64,000 nucleotides of DNA from Thalassocella blandensis (GCA_902141825.1 CABFPG010000002.1:124001-188000); one strand, 5' to 3'; shown: positions 20,338 to 29,767, counted from the stretch's first letter. A program made the numbers and translations. The notes: a model not told the origin generated them from the sequence alone.

Positions 20338-20519
20338 GTTTTGAGTATTCCCAATCTAAATTTGTTCAAAAGTTAATTCTTACCGAGCCTGGGCACTGAA
20401 TAGTGTGCAACAAACACAGTACAACTTGCTTTATTCAACAAATATCACCGCCACAAGGGAGATCTGGAGCACTCACAGTCTCACACCTAATTTAGTGAAT
20501 TGCTTTTGTCGAGAGCATG

Positions 20520-20550
20520 AGTGTAAACTCTATACTAACTATAGAGTCAA
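20520..20550 (-). promoter_or_regulatory. CadR-type promoter/operator for the TonB receptor operon
   Basis: On the minus strand TTGACT (20550-20545) and TACACT (20525-20520) are separated by 19 bp. A perfect dyad ACTCTATA-N5-TATAGAGT (20527-20547) lies in the spacer. This is the layout of MerR-family activated promoters. On the plus strand TATACT (20531-20536) inside the same dyad could be the -10 box for cadR, giving autoregulation. Confidence 0.85.
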
Positions 20551-20561
20551 GGTGAAATTCA

Positions 20562-20984
20562 ATGAAAATTGGTGAGCTGGCAAAACGCAGTGGGTGCTCA
20601 ATCCAGACAATTCGCTACTACGAGAAAGAAGGCTTAATTTCGGCGCCTGAGCGTACCGAAGGAAACTTTCGTTTGTATAACAGTGTGGTATTAGAAAAAC
20701 TGTCTTTCATCAAAAACTGCCGTGCGCTGGACCTGACCTTAAGCGAGATTAAACACCTGGTATCGTTACAAAACTCGCCGGGGACGCCGTGCGAGGCAGT
20801 AAATGAGATGATTGATACGCACCTGCTCGTTGTAGAATCGCGCATCTCGGATCTGAAAAAGCTTCATGGCGACCTCAAGCAGCTACGGCTTAAATGCGGC
20901 AACGCGAGATCGGTCGACCAGTGCGGGATATTGGGAGAGTTACTACCAAAACTCGAGCGCTCGCCAAGCGGTACAAGGAAATAG
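20562..20984 (+). CDS. cadR: Cd(II)/Pb(II)-responsive MerR-family regulator
   Basis: A 140-residue MerR protein of the CadR/PbrR type. The HTH is AKRSGCSIQTIRYYEKEGLI; the linker NSPGTPCEAVNEMID, the helix-end QLRLKCGNA and the loop SVDQCGILGEL supply the three cysteines used for Cd/Pb binding in this group. It is transcribed divergently from the TonB receptor-CDF pair and probably controls it. Its 3' end is unusually close to the recombinase gene: two bases separate the stop from the next ATG, and the Shine-Dalgarno of the recombinase lies inside cadR. Confidence 0.93.
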   Translation: MKIGELAKRSGCSIQTIRYYEKEGLISAPERTEGNFRLYNSVVLEKLSFIKNCRALDLTLSEIKHLVSLQNSPGTPCEAVNEMIDTHLLVVESRISDLKKLHGDLKQLRLKCGNARSVDQCGILGELLPKLERSPSGTRK

Positions 20985-20986
20985 GC

Positions 20987-22237
20987 ATGACAGATGTAGA
21001 TCACTACATCCGAGCGGCAACACGCGATAACACTCGGTTAAGTTACCGTGCGGCGATTGAACATTTTGAAAGTCATTGGGGTGGCTTTCTTCCTGCAACG
21101 GCCGACAGTGTGGCGCGGTATCTGGTGGATTATGCCAATACATTGTCCGTGAATACACTGCGTCAACGACTAGCCGGTTTGGCAGCTTGGCATCTTGATC
21201 AGGGCTTCCCTGATCCCACCAAAGCCCCTCATGTGAAAAAAGTCTTAAAGGGTATTGCCGAATTACACCCGGTCGTCCAAAAGCAAGCCAAACCGATTCA
21301 ACTTGACCAGTTAACGCTGCTGGTAAACTCGTTTGATCGTTTTATTGAAAATGGCGTGCCAAAGGAAGCGCTGCAATCGATCCGAGATAAAGCCCTATTG
21401 CTGATCGGTTTCTGGCGGGCGTTCCGCAGTGATGAATTAGCCCGTCTCTGCGTGGAGCATATTCAAGCCGAGGCAGGGAAAGGAATGGAAATATTTGTAC
21501 CCCGCAGCAAAGGCGATCATTCCCGGTTGGGACGGCGATACAAGGCACCTGCATTACAACAGCTGTGTCCAGTTGAAGCCTATTTAGATTGGATTAGCGC
21601 AGCGCAATTACAAAGCGGGCCGGTCTTTCGTTCGATTAATCGATGGGGACAGGTATCCGACGACGCGCTCCATCCCGCCAGTATCATCGGGATCATTAAA
21701 AAGTGTTGTACGCAAGCCGACATCGACGAGGCAAACCTGTTTAGCAGCCACTCACTGCGAAGAGGTTTTGCCACCTGGGCCAATGCGCAAGGCTGGGACA
21801 CGAAATCCCTGATGGAATACGTGGGCTGGAAAGATGTTCAGTCCGCGATGCGTTACATTGACACCCCAGATCCATTTGCTCAGTATCGTAGTGAAACTGG
21901 AATGGCTAAAGGCACTGCGCAAATCGAACGAGATGAACAACAATCCATACAATCGTTATTGGAGGTCCTTCTTGTTCTTGAGCCCTACAGTAAACTTTCC
22001 AAGCGCACTGAACGAGCAAAAAAAATGATCGAGCGACATTGCTTGTCACCTTGGTCGATGAAAAAAACCGGCTCAGAAGGAAGGAAGTACGAAATTACTG
22101 TCGAGCACAGCGATGGTGATTCACTGGATGAAATCCTGGATGAACTGCTTCACCAAATGCACCAGATCGCTTCTGAGAATCAATGCATGCTGGAGGTCAA
22201 CATTCGCAATCCTCGCACCGATAAACACTGGGATTAA
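20987..22237 (+). CDS. Tyrosine recombinase of the Tn3-family element (TnpI-like)
   Basis: The start at 20987 (MTDVDHYIRAATRDNTR) is chosen over an upstream frame that overlaps cadR; AAGGAAA lies at proper distance. About 416 residues. An N-terminal SAM-like DNA-binding domain is followed by the catalytic domain: Arg in GFWRAFRSDEL, HSLRRGFATW, the Trp in GWKDVQSAM and the nucleophile Tyr in MRYIDTPD. Roughly 110 residues follow the Tyr, an unusually long C-terminal extension without recognised motif. Beside a Tn3-type transposase it is the likely cointegrate resolvase. The 30-bp gap to tnpA suggests co-transcription. Confidence 0.88.
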   Translation: MTDVDHYIRAATRDNTRLSYRAAIEHFESHWGGFLPATADSVARYLVDYANTLSVNTLRQRLAGLAAWHLDQGFPDPTKAPHVKKVLKGIAELHPVVQKQAKPIQLDQLTLLVNSFDRFIENGVPKEALQSIRDKALLLIGFWRAFRSDELARLCVEHIQAEAGKGMEIFVPRSKGDHSRLGRRYKAPALQQLCPVEAYLDWISAAQLQSGPVFRSINRWGQVSDDALHPASIIGIIKKCCTQADIDEANLFSSHSLRRGFATWANAQGWDTKSLMEYVGWKDVQSAMRYIDTPDPFAQYRSETGMAKGTAQIERDEQQSIQSLLEVLLVLEPYSKLSKRTERAKKMIERHCLSPWSMKKTGSEGRKYEITVEHSDGDSLDEILDELLHQMHQIASENQCMLEVNIRNPRTDKHWD

Positions 22238-22267
22238 TGCCCCCCGTTTTTAAAGGAAGTTCAAGAT

Positions 22268-25200
22268 ATGAGCAGTCTGCACGAAACTGCGTATCCCAGG
22301 TTGCGCAGCACGGTTACAGAAAAAGAACTCAAGGAGTATTACACCCCTACGCCAGAAGAATTAAAATTGATTGTCTCCGAAAAAAAGCCGATCTTGCGCT
22401 TCGGTTATATTCTGAACCTTAAATTACTTCAGCGACTCGGGTATTTTGTACCCCTGGCCTCAGCGCCGCCATCCATCATGAAACACGTGCTAGACGCCAT
22501 AGGTATCAAACGACCGATTACGCTTAAGCAGCTTAAAGACTACGATCGTTCAGGTTCTCGATCTCGTCAGCAGCACCAATTGAGGGAATATCTCGGCATA
22601 AAGCCATTTAGCTTAAGCGACCAACCCTGGCTCGCTCAAATTGCTGAAAATGCGTCAGCGACAAAGGAGATGCTCGCGGACATCATCAACGTGATGCTCG
22701 AGGAATTGGCGCATCACCATTACGAGCTGCCGGGATTTACAGTCCTCAAACGAATCGCTCGTGCAGCGAGAAATAAAGTCAATGAAGCCTGTTTTCGTGA
22801 GATTGGCCTGAATCTCTCACCGGAAGCCAAACAAAAAATTGATGAATTACTGAATCCTTCCGATGGCGCTTACAGTGCCTGGAATATTCTTAAACGTGAG
22901 CCCAAAAAACCGGGGAACAAAGAAGTGCGGAGCTATCTTCAGCATGTTCATTGGCTCCAGACATTAGGTGAAACTCTCCCTGAAGTCGATGTTCCCGTGG
23001 TGAAATACCGGCAGTTTGCTCTGGAGGCTCGTGCGTTAACTGCCCCCGAAATGGCACGACTCAAAATCAACAAGCGTTACGCGCTCGCCGTTATATTGAT
23101 TCGCCAACAACACAGCAAAGCCTTGGATGATGTGGCAAACCTGTACATCAAGATGCTGCGAAGCATGGAAGCTGGTGCCCAAGCCGCATTGAACAAATAC
23201 ATCCTGGAGCATCAAAAACAAATTGATGCCTTGATCGCAAAGTTTCGCGACGTTCTTATCGCCTACGATCAAGACTCTGAACAATTAACCAAACTGCAAT
23301 TGATTGGTAGTGTCTTGGGCGATGACGCCAACTCGCTGATTGATCGCTGTAACCAGCACATCGCCTACGCCGGGAACAATTACTACCCCTTTATGTTGAG
23401 CAATTACCGTCAGAAACGTGCTTTGCTGTTCAATTGTCTGGATATACTGGACTTGCAACCAACCTCCAGCGATACCAGCAGTACGTCACTGCTTATACTT
23501 CTAAAGAGCTTACGCAGTACTCGATCCGAATTTATCAACGAAGAGACGCTTAATCAGCATTTGCCAGACCCATTTGATACCCGTTGGTTCACCGAAAAAT
23601 GGCGCAAGCTGATCTTGTCGAACACGAAGAATAATGCCGGAGAAACCGAAAGACGTTTCCATCGAAAATACCTCGAACTCTGGTTGTTGTTACACATCAA
23701 GCACGAGCTCTCATCGGGCGATCTGTTTATTCCCTTCAGCGCCGAATTTGATGACTATCGCGAGCAACTGGTCGATGATGAAACGCTGGATGAAGAATTA
23801 GACGAGTACAGCGAACAAGTAGAAATGCCACTGAATGATGCGCATTTGTTTGTCACTAATTTAAAGCAGGAATTATCAGAGCGATCAAAACGGGTAGACG
23901 AGCGATTTCCATCTAATCTTCATGCCTCAATCAAAGAGGGGAAACTGTCGATCAGTCCGATAAGAAGTGAACAACCGCTCGCCGAGCTGCAAAAACTCGA
24001 TGCTCTGATTACGGAAAACCTTCCTGAAGTAAGCATCATTGACATCCTGACCGACACCGAAAAGTGGCTTGGCCTTCACAAACTATTTGGGCCGCTGTCA
24101 GGGAATGAATTGCGTATTGATGAACCAGAAAAGCGTTTCATCACCACGTTATTTTGTTATGGCTGCAATCTTGGACCTGTTCAAACGGCTAAGTCTGTGA
24201 AGAATATGAGCCGTAAACAGATTGCCTGGCTCAACCTTCGGCATGCCTCCGAAGATCGATTGGACAAAGCGATCACCCAAGTCGTTAACGCTTACAATAA
24301 ATTTGATCTGCCTAAATACTGGGGCAGCGGGAAGCACGCGTCAGCTGATGGGACGATGTGGGATCTGTACGAACAGAACCTGTTAACGGAGTACCATATT
24401 CGATATGGCGGTTACGGTGGTATTGGTTACTACCACGTTTCCGATACCTACATTGCATTGTTCAGTCATTTTATTCCGTGCGGTGTCTACGAAGCGGTGT
24501 ACATTCTCGATGGCCTGATGAACAACAAGTCCGACATCCAGCCCGACACGTTACATGGCGACACACAAGCGCAGAGTTATCCGGTGTTTGGTCTGTCACA
24601 TCTGCTGGGCATCAATCTAATGCCCCGAATCCGCAATATTCAGGATTTGTTGCTTTTCAGGCCGGACAATCGCTATCGATACAAAAATATTGAACCATTG
24701 TTTGCTGGAAGCATAGACTTCAAATTAATTGAGCGGCACCTTCGGGATATGTTGCGTGTGGTCATCTCAATTAAAAAGGGCAAGATTACTGCCTCAACTA
24801 TTCTGCGACGGCTCGGAACGTACAGTCGTAAAAACAAGTTGTATTTGGCGTTCAAAGAGCTTGGAAAAGCCATCCGTACACTTTTTTTGCTTCGCTATAT
24901 CGATGAAATTGAACTTCGAAAAACCATTCAATCAGCCACTAACAAAAGTGAGGAATTTAACGGTTTTATCAAATGGCTCTTCTTCGGAGGCGAGGGCATC
25001 ATCGCCGAAAATGTCCGCCACGAGCAGAGGAAAATCGTCAAATACAACCAGCTTGTGGCCAACATGGTGATCCTCTACAACGTCGAGAAAATGACCCACG
25101 TCCTGAAGGACTTGTCGAAAGACGGCGTTGTAATCAACAAAGAGCTGCTGAATGGGCTCTCACCATACCGCAACTCCAATATTAATCGCTTTGGTGACTA

Positions 25201-25273
25201 CAATCTGGACCTGGAAAGAGAGGTTCCACCGTTGGATTTTGGGATCAAGATACTTGAACCAGAAGAAACGTAA
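22268..25273 (+). CDS. tnpA: Tn3-family transposase
   Basis: A 1001-residue transposase, the usual length for Tn3-family TnpA. The N-terminal DNA-binding part (LRFGYILNLKLLQRLGYF) matches the DUF4158 region, and the C-terminal catalytic part contains HASADGTMWD, LHGDTQAQSYPVFGL and an AENVRHEQRKIVKYNQL segment typical of the DDE domain. AAAGGAAG precedes the ATG. It recognises terminal inverted repeats and moves the element replicatively, leaving cointegrates for the adjacent recombinase to resolve. No frameshift is seen, so it may be functional. Confidence 0.95.
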   Translation: MSSLHETAYPRLRSTVTEKELKEYYTPTPEELKLIVSEKKPILRFGYILNLKLLQRLGYFVPLASAPPSIMKHVLDAIGIKRPITLKQLKDYDRSGSRSRQQHQLREYLGIKPFSLSDQPWLAQIAENASATKEMLADIINVMLEELAHHHYELPGFTVLKRIARAARNKVNEACFREIGLNLSPEAKQKIDELLNPSDGAYSAWNILKREPKKPGNKEVRSYLQHVHWLQTLGETLPEVDVPVVKYRQFALEARALTAPEMARLKINKRYALAVILIRQQHSKALDDVANLYIKMLRSMEAGAQAALNKYILEHQKQIDALIAKFRDVLIAYDQDSEQLTKLQLIGSVLGDDANSLIDRCNQHIAYAGNNYYPFMLSNYRQKRALLFNCLDILDLQPTSSDTSSTSLLILLKSLRSTRSEFINEETLNQHLPDPFDTRWFTEKWRKLILSNTKNNAGETERRFHRKYLELWLLLHIKHELSSGDLFIPFSAEFDDYREQLVDDETLDEELDEYSEQVEMPLNDAHLFVTNLKQELSERSKRVDERFPSNLHASIKEGKLSISPIRSEQPLAELQKLDALITENLPEVSIIDILTDTEKWLGLHKLFGPLSGNELRIDEPEKRFITTLFCYGCNLGPVQTAKSVKNMSRKQIAWLNLRHASEDRLDKAITQVVNAYNKFDLPKYWGSGKHASADGTMWDLYEQNLLTEYHIRYGGYGGIGYYHVSDTYIALFSHFIPCGVYEAVYILDGLMNNKSDIQPDTLHGDTQAQSYPVFGLSHLLGINLMPRIRNIQDLLLFRPDNRYRYKNIEPLFAGSIDFKLIERHLRDMLRVVISIKKGKITASTILRRLGTYSRKNKLYLAFKELGKAIRTLFLLRYIDEIELRKTIQSATNKSEEFNGFIKWLFFGGEGIIAENVRHEQRKIVKYNQLVANMVILYNVEKMTHVLKDLSKDGVVINKELLNGLSPYRNSNINRFGDYNLDLEREVPPLDFGIKILEPEET

Positions 25274-25293
25274 AAAACTATTTATATCAATGA

Positions 25294-25339
25294 GTTAATG
25301 TCACTTTGGCGAATTTTTCCAGAATGACGGCCGACCCTC
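25294..25339. repeat. Probable right terminal inverted repeat of the Tn3-family element
   Basis: Twenty bases after tnpA. Read inward from the outer end it begins GAGGGTCGGCCGTCATTCTG and closes with CATTAAC. This follows the Tn3-family pattern (GGG start, A-rich middle, ACGTTAAG-like inner end); from memory, its outer part resembles the Tn4430 repeat. The exact outer base is uncertain by two or three positions. Confidence 0.6.
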
Positions 25340-25617
25340 AACATGCGCACCTAATAGATGGTTGCAGGAACTGTATACCAGATTGTCACAACGGTTAGGC
25401 ACCCAAATATAAGAAGGCCAGCAAAGCCTGGCTTTCTATTGATAATCCGGGGCTTGTAAGGCGATTTGAGGAATAACGTAACGGCCCTGGGGGTTCATAC
25501 CTGACTGCGCATAATATATATTATGTTAAATTTGACATTTGAATAAGCCAGGCTTTTAAACAATCTGTACGCTCTTCTCACAAATAACCCTCGATCCTAG
25601 ACTTCATTGTATGAGCC
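25340..25617. other. Intergenic region right of the transposon end
   Basis: No gene seen. The 5-bp target duplication of a Tn3-family insertion should begin near 25340, but without the left end it cannot be confirmed. Confidence 0.4.
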
Positions 25618-25826
25618 CTACATTACAGCTATCCATCCGATAACTAGGAGCTTACCTACACAAACCGATCCTGGATTAACAGGTATTTTGCTCAACCAGC
25701 CTTTCACTGTCAGCGTTGAACAAGGTCGCGTATCACCAAGCGTATCAGAGTGTCCGTCAATGATTATCTGTAGTTCATGGCCTAAATATTTGACTTCGAA
25801 ATGCCGTCAGTTTTAGTTAGCCTCAT
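25618..25826 (-). pseudogene. Short frameshifted remnant, unknown protein
   Basis: On the minus strand a GGGATCTCGAA ATG starts MRLTKTDG at 25826. A shift of one frame near the ninth codon then opens about 58 codons, beginning HFEVKYLGHELQIIIDGHSD and ending at a TAG at 25618-25620. Together these look like one broken gene. I do not recognise the family. It lies between the transposon end and the type VI cargo genes, where broken genes are common. Confidence 0.35.
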
Positions 25827-26434
25827 TTCGAGATCCCTCGTGGAATCTTCGATATCTAGGTTATGGTCACCAGTGGGATTTATGAGATAAGTATCCTAAG
25901 ATTGATGAGCACGGCAAAAATTGAAATCGTACAAACCTAGAAAGCCGATAAAGGCTGTGGGAGAAGTTTTTTTCCTAAGCGATACAAAAACTTACGCTTG
26001 TAAACATGAAGCCAGTAATTGGAAGTTTGCAGGAGTAAGCAGCTTAACTAATAGATTGAAGGAATAGAGTGGTTCTATTGACCACTCTACTTCCCATGCT
26101 TGTTTACACTCAAATCATCTACAACTTCCAAACGTTAAAATCATCCATGATTATAAGGCGCCATATGAGTTTGAGCTCGAGGGTGTCTAAAAATTAATTC
26201 GTCCGTTTTTATAGGGTAACCTCACCTCTGATTGGACTAAATTGTCCTCTATTTAAAGTGTCCGTTAAAGTGGGGAGCTTCAATCTGTCCCCTTTTATTC
26301 CACTCCCCTTTTATTCCAAATATGTGACGCCCGCTGAATACGAAGAACTTTTTTATCAACAAACCGAGTCGGCTCCTGTAACATGAGTCAAATAAAACTA
26401 CCTTCGATAAACTTGGGGGGATTCAAAACACTAT
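25827..26434. other. Intergenic region 3' of the type VI cargo genes
   Basis: No gene seen. It contains a 9-bp perfect hairpin, TAGAGTGGT-N7-ACCACTCTA (26065-26089), a 37-bp segment shared with 36081-36117, and a partial copy of the GTCCCCTTTT hairpin repeat family near 26270-26316 where TCCCCTTTTATTCC occurs twice. Confidence 0.5.
26112..26148. repeat. 37-bp direct repeat, copy 1
   Basis: Matches 36081-36117 at 29 of 37 positions by hand alignment, same orientation. It begins AAATCATCT and ends ATCCAT. Both copies lie 3' of minus-strand accessory genes and follow a hairpin by 20-30 bp. Confidence 0.5.
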
Positions 26435-27676
26435 TTAACATTGATTTATATCTGTCCACCGATAGGAGAAGTTCAAACTAAGGTGTAGTGAAGCAATTTG
26501 TCGTTGGCTTTGATTGCCTGAACTGAGAATTTTATTGAGTGATGACTCGCTAATAACTTGACCTGCAAGATACCGCTCGCCACTTTTAGATTTAAGATCT
26601 TGTGCGTACCACCACTCGTAGACTTTCTCGACAGCTGGTATAGGTAAGTCTTCCTCCCAAACGTGTACGAACCTTTTACTTGATCTTGTACTTTTTTCTT
26701 TAGCTTCTTGTTCTTTTTTTATAAAGTCACAATCATCACATACTTCGGCATCGTCTAATTCTGATTCTTCAAGATCCACTCCAGTTATTATTGCTAATGC
26801 TTCACCGGCTACACGAGCCACATCACGGTCTTCCATCAGCTCCAATAATTTTTCAATCCAAGCGCTCATACCAGAAACGGCTATCGCGTATGCTTTAACT
26901 CGCAGACTTACGTGCTCTGAGTTCCACAGTTGAGTAAGCCAATCTTCCAAAACTGTGCCCTCTTCCTGCTTAATAAATAACAAAGCAATTGCCTCACGCA
27001 TATACGAATTATCAGAAAGCGCAACTTGTTTTAAATACTCTCTCGCATCGGACTGATTTAATAAAAACCCTGCTCTAGCTGCAGCGTAAGCAACTTGCGG
27101 ATTTTCATTTGAATAATGCATCTTGATAAGGTCTAGATGTTGACCATAGCCCTGCTCCCCAAACCAATGGAATAATTGAGATCTAACAGCGGGATGATGA
27201 TCTTGAATGAACAAACTTAGCATCTCGTCGCTAATATTAAATGTTTGACGTCGCGCTAAGGCCAATACTGTTTGATTGGCAACAGGTGAGGAGTGCTTAC
27301 AGAGCTTTAAAAGCCAAGGTGAAAGGTCATCACAGTCATACCATCGACAGGCATCCAAAATTTCACGGTAATGTGTTTCTTGCTTTTCCTTTAACCCATC
27401 TAACGCTTTATCAAATAAGTCGGGACGGCAATGGCCGACACCCAGTGCCGCCAATATAAAACAGCTACCCCAATCGTTTATATCTAACCAATTGTCTATA
27501 TCATCACCACCATTCAATGCAACAGTAAACGTATCCAAATAGGCTTCCAATGCGTTCGACTGTTCACGAAAATCATTGTAGCAATAACGAGGGTTGGATT
27601 TTGCTTGATCAAATAAAAACCATGAATAGGGAGCATCTTTTCCTAGCTGCTTAATAACACTTTGTGAATAACTCAT
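26435..27676 (-). CDS. TIGR02270-family HEAT-repeat protein of a type VI cargo cluster
   Basis: A 413-residue soluble protein built of alpha-helical repeats resembling HEAT units, for example SPVANQTVLALARRQTF and VAYAAARAGFLLNQSDA. The N-terminal LDTFTVALNGGDDIDNWL region fits the TIGR02270 family often found with VgrG/DUF2169 genes. A CDDCDF motif near residue 315 is present. Its role is unknown; a scaffold or accessory function in effector handling is inferred. It overlaps the ketoacyl-synthase-like gene by 4 bp, so the two are translationally coupled. Confidence 0.8.
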   Translation of the reverse strand: MSYSQSVIKQLGKDAPYSWFLFDQAKSNPRYCYNDFREQSNALEAYLDTFTVALNGGDDIDNWLDINDWGSCFILAALGVGHCRPDLFDKALDGLKEKQETHYREILDACRWYDCDDLSPWLLKLCKHSSPVANQTVLALARRQTFNISDEMLSLFIQDHHPAVRSQLFHWFGEQGYGQHLDLIKMHYSNENPQVAYAAARAGFLLNQSDAREYLKQVALSDNSYMREAIALLFIKQEEGTVLEDWLTQLWNSEHVSLRVKAYAIAVSGMSAWIEKLLELMEDRDVARVAGEALAIITGVDLEESELDDAEVCDDCDFIKKEQEAKEKSTRSSKRFVHVWEEDLPIPAVEKVYEWWYAQDLKSKSGERYLAGQVISESSLNKILSSGNQSQRQIASLHLSLNFSYRWTDINQC

Positions 27677-28734
27677 ACGGCCTCTACTCGCTCCAAAATA
27701 AATGCCCCACGTTCAGAGTTATCGTTACTAATTTGACACAAGGCCGCGCTACCCGGAGCGTATCCTTTTTCAAAAGCATAATGGGCCATAACAATCATAG
27801 CTCCACCAACGGCAGCGCCAACTTCACCAATACTATCAGCTGGATGCCACAGGGGATGCGAAGGACGCTTTTTTTCAAGAGTGCGACTTTGGGCCAAACT
27901 GGCTTCTCGAAACCAATACTCTTCGCCATTAGCACTAGAAATTCTAAAATCAGTCTCACAAACTGGTGTTGCGGATGAAGCAGAAGCTTGGCGAATAGCT
28001 TCACTCAAGCCATCCGCACGCAATACTTCCCCTGAACCAATGATACTGGGCTCTTCTCCCAAGCCCAAGCCGGTAATACAAGTTTGAGTAAAACTTGTGC
28101 CTGGATTACCTAATAACACGGCAACTGCGGCCTCACCCGGAACAAAACCATTAGAAAATTCATCCCCAATCAAGCGACGGCCGTTATTATAAATATCACC
28201 AGAAAAATACGAGAAAGAATCTGAATTTAAGTAACTGTCGGCTATGATCAATAAAACTTGCTTGCAGGAATCGTTATTAACGAGTGTTTGAGCGTGCTTT
28301 AGCATATGAATAATACCCGTTCTTCCACCAAAAACATATGATGAACCTGGGTGCTGAGAATCAACTTTTAATGTGGAAAGTAATCGCGAAAAATAATCAC
28401 TTTCAAATCCTTCGTAGCTGTACGAGGCGAAACGTTCTAGTGACGGTAAACACACTATAATCGGCACATTATTTAACGATAAGTCTGGACACTGGTCTTT
28501 TATATCTTTTACTGCATCAACAGATAGCCTCATCAGTAAATCAAGTCCACCGATATTTTTATACTGATTTATCTCGGCCACAATTTGTGGCTCTGGGCTA
28601 AACGGTTGCAAATAATTCGAAACACCAAAACCATCATAATGACAACGCATTAATGCAGCATTCCCCTCCGCTGTATCAGCCATAGAGGAAATCATTCCCA
28701 GAGCTTCGACGGCTAATATAATATTTTTATTCAT
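27673..28734 (-). CDS. Ketoacyl-synthase-like (thiolase-fold) protein, probably non-catalytic
   Basis: A 353-residue thiolase-fold protein related to beta-ketoacyl-ACP synthases, seen in SNGFVPGEAAVAVLLGNPG and HPADSIGEVGAAVGGAMI. The segment where the nucleophilic Cys should sit reads SSYVFGGRTGIIHML, without a Cys, so the enzyme is probably inactive. Such proteins occur in type VI cargo operons with TIGR02270 and DUF2169 partners, function unknown. It overlaps genes on both sides by 4 bp. Confidence 0.75.
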   Translation of the reverse strand: MNKNIILAVEALGMISSMADTAEGNAALMRCHYDGFGVSNYLQPFSPEPQIVAEINQYKNIGGLDLLMRLSVDAVKDIKDQCPDLSLNNVPIIVCLPSLERFASYSYEGFESDYFSRLLSTLKVDSQHPGSSYVFGGRTGIIHMLKHAQTLVNNDSCKQVLLIIADSYLNSDSFSYFSGDIYNNGRRLIGDEFSNGFVPGEAAVAVLLGNPGTSFTQTCITGLGLGEEPSIIGSGEVLRADGLSEAIRQASASSATPVCETDFRISSANGEEYWFREASLAQSRTLEKKRPSHPLWHPADSIGEVGAAVGGAMIVMAHYAFEKGYAPGSAALCQISNDNSERGAFILERVEAV

Positions 28735-29747
28735 GGGCTCGTCGAGTTTATGTTGTGTTTAGATAACGATGGAATTTCTACAATTTCATGCCAGGTTTTT
28801 CCATCGTAGGCATAAGCTTGAATATCGGTATAGATCACCAAACATTCGTCGCAACTAGCAAGACCACGAATATTATGGTGCATATAGTTTGGGTAATCGC
28901 TGCTAAATTTAGCTTCTATAAGTGACTTTGTATCATCGCTAAGCGTATAAATTCGTCCATCCTTGCTTAGAAAATAAATGCGGTTTTGAAACCAAGCGCT
29001 ATGAGTGATTTCCTTAAAGCTGTCGAGAGTTACCCAACGGTTATCTCGGCCTACAACTACAGGACCTAAACGACAAGCAATGTAGACTTGACCTTTAGGT
29101 GTACACACAATAGTTGAAATATCGCTATTAAGCGGTAAGTCCACTTTTCTCCACTGCTGACCATTATAGTGCCAACAGTCACCTCGGTTTCCACCTGCGT
29201 AGAGATCATTTTTATTAAAACCACCTAATGCTGAAAAACCAACCTCACTACCAAAAAAACGCTCTTGCTTTTGCTTAATATCGATCCACAAATTGGGGTG
29301 TTGAGATTCGGATGTGAGATTGTCCCAAGCCTTAATGTCTGTACGTTTAAAGACACTGCGAATCATGCCGTAGGCATACACATCACCATCAATATTGATC
29401 TGCCCTTTGGCTAATGTGCCAAATTCGTTATTGGGTATTGGGTAAAATTCGGTTTTCGCAACAGGCTCATTCACTTGAAAATCAGAGTTTAAAACAACCC
29501 ATTTTGGACCTGAGGAAACCTTTGGATCGGTAAGACCAGAATCCCAAAATAATAATCCGAAAGAACCCGCTTCATTTTTCTCCGGTAAATATATAAGAAT
29601 TTTAGTAGGTAGCTCTTCGAGCGCCCGATCATCTTCGTCATTATGAGGGAAGTCTTTCAAAACAAAGGCAATTCTGGAAAGGTCTACGGGCATACAATCT
29701 GTTAGTTTGCTAAATTTATAATTACTTTCGTAAAAATCTTTCTTCAT
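28731..29747 (-). CDS. Unknown protein after the GHH2 effector, candidate immunity protein
   Basis: The start at 29747 (MKKDFYESNYK) is preferred; the frame extends to 29840 but would overlap the effector. About 338 residues, no signal peptide. The C-terminal two thirds show repeated short strands with Trp/Gly/Asp turns (ALGGFNKNDLYAGGNRGDCW, CTPKGQVYIACRLGP, IYTLSDDTK), a beta-propeller-like pattern. No family name is recognised. Its place directly after the nuclease effector, 20 bp away, makes it the best candidate for the cognate immunity protein; this is inference from position. Confidence 0.6.
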   Translation of the reverse strand: MKKDFYESNYKFSKLTDCMPVDLSRIAFVLKDFPHNDEDDRALEELPTKILIYLPEKNEAGSFGLLFWDSGLTDPKVSSGPKWVVLNSDFQVNEPVAKTEFYPIPNNEFGTLAKGQINIDGDVYAYGMIRSVFKRTDIKAWDNLTSESQHPNLWIDIKQKQERFFGSEVGFSALGGFNKNDLYAGGNRGDCWHYNGQQWRKVDLPLNSDISTIVCTPKGQVYIACRLGPVVVGRDNRWVTLDSFKEITHSAWFQNRIYFLSKDGRIYTLSDDTKSLIEAKFSSDYPNYMHHNIRGLASCDECLVIYTDIQAYAYDGKTWHEIVEIPSLSKHNINSTSP

Positions 29748-29767
29748 AAAAAGGCGCCTAAAATTAT

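Larger units (their letters stand above)
20987..25339 (+). mobile_element. Tn3-family transposition module (recombinase, transposase, right terminal repeat)
   Basis: The two transposition genes and a Tn3-like terminal repeat form the right end of an element. All metal genes to the left, up to and past the window start, could be its passengers: they end abruptly at cadR. No matching left repeat was found by reading the sequence from 1 to 20.9 kb, so the left end is either outside the window or lost. Confidence 0.7.

Noticed and set aside
20338-20519. Left terminal repeat of the Tn3 element near cadR
   Set aside because: No sequence resembling an inverted copy of 25294-25339 is present there.
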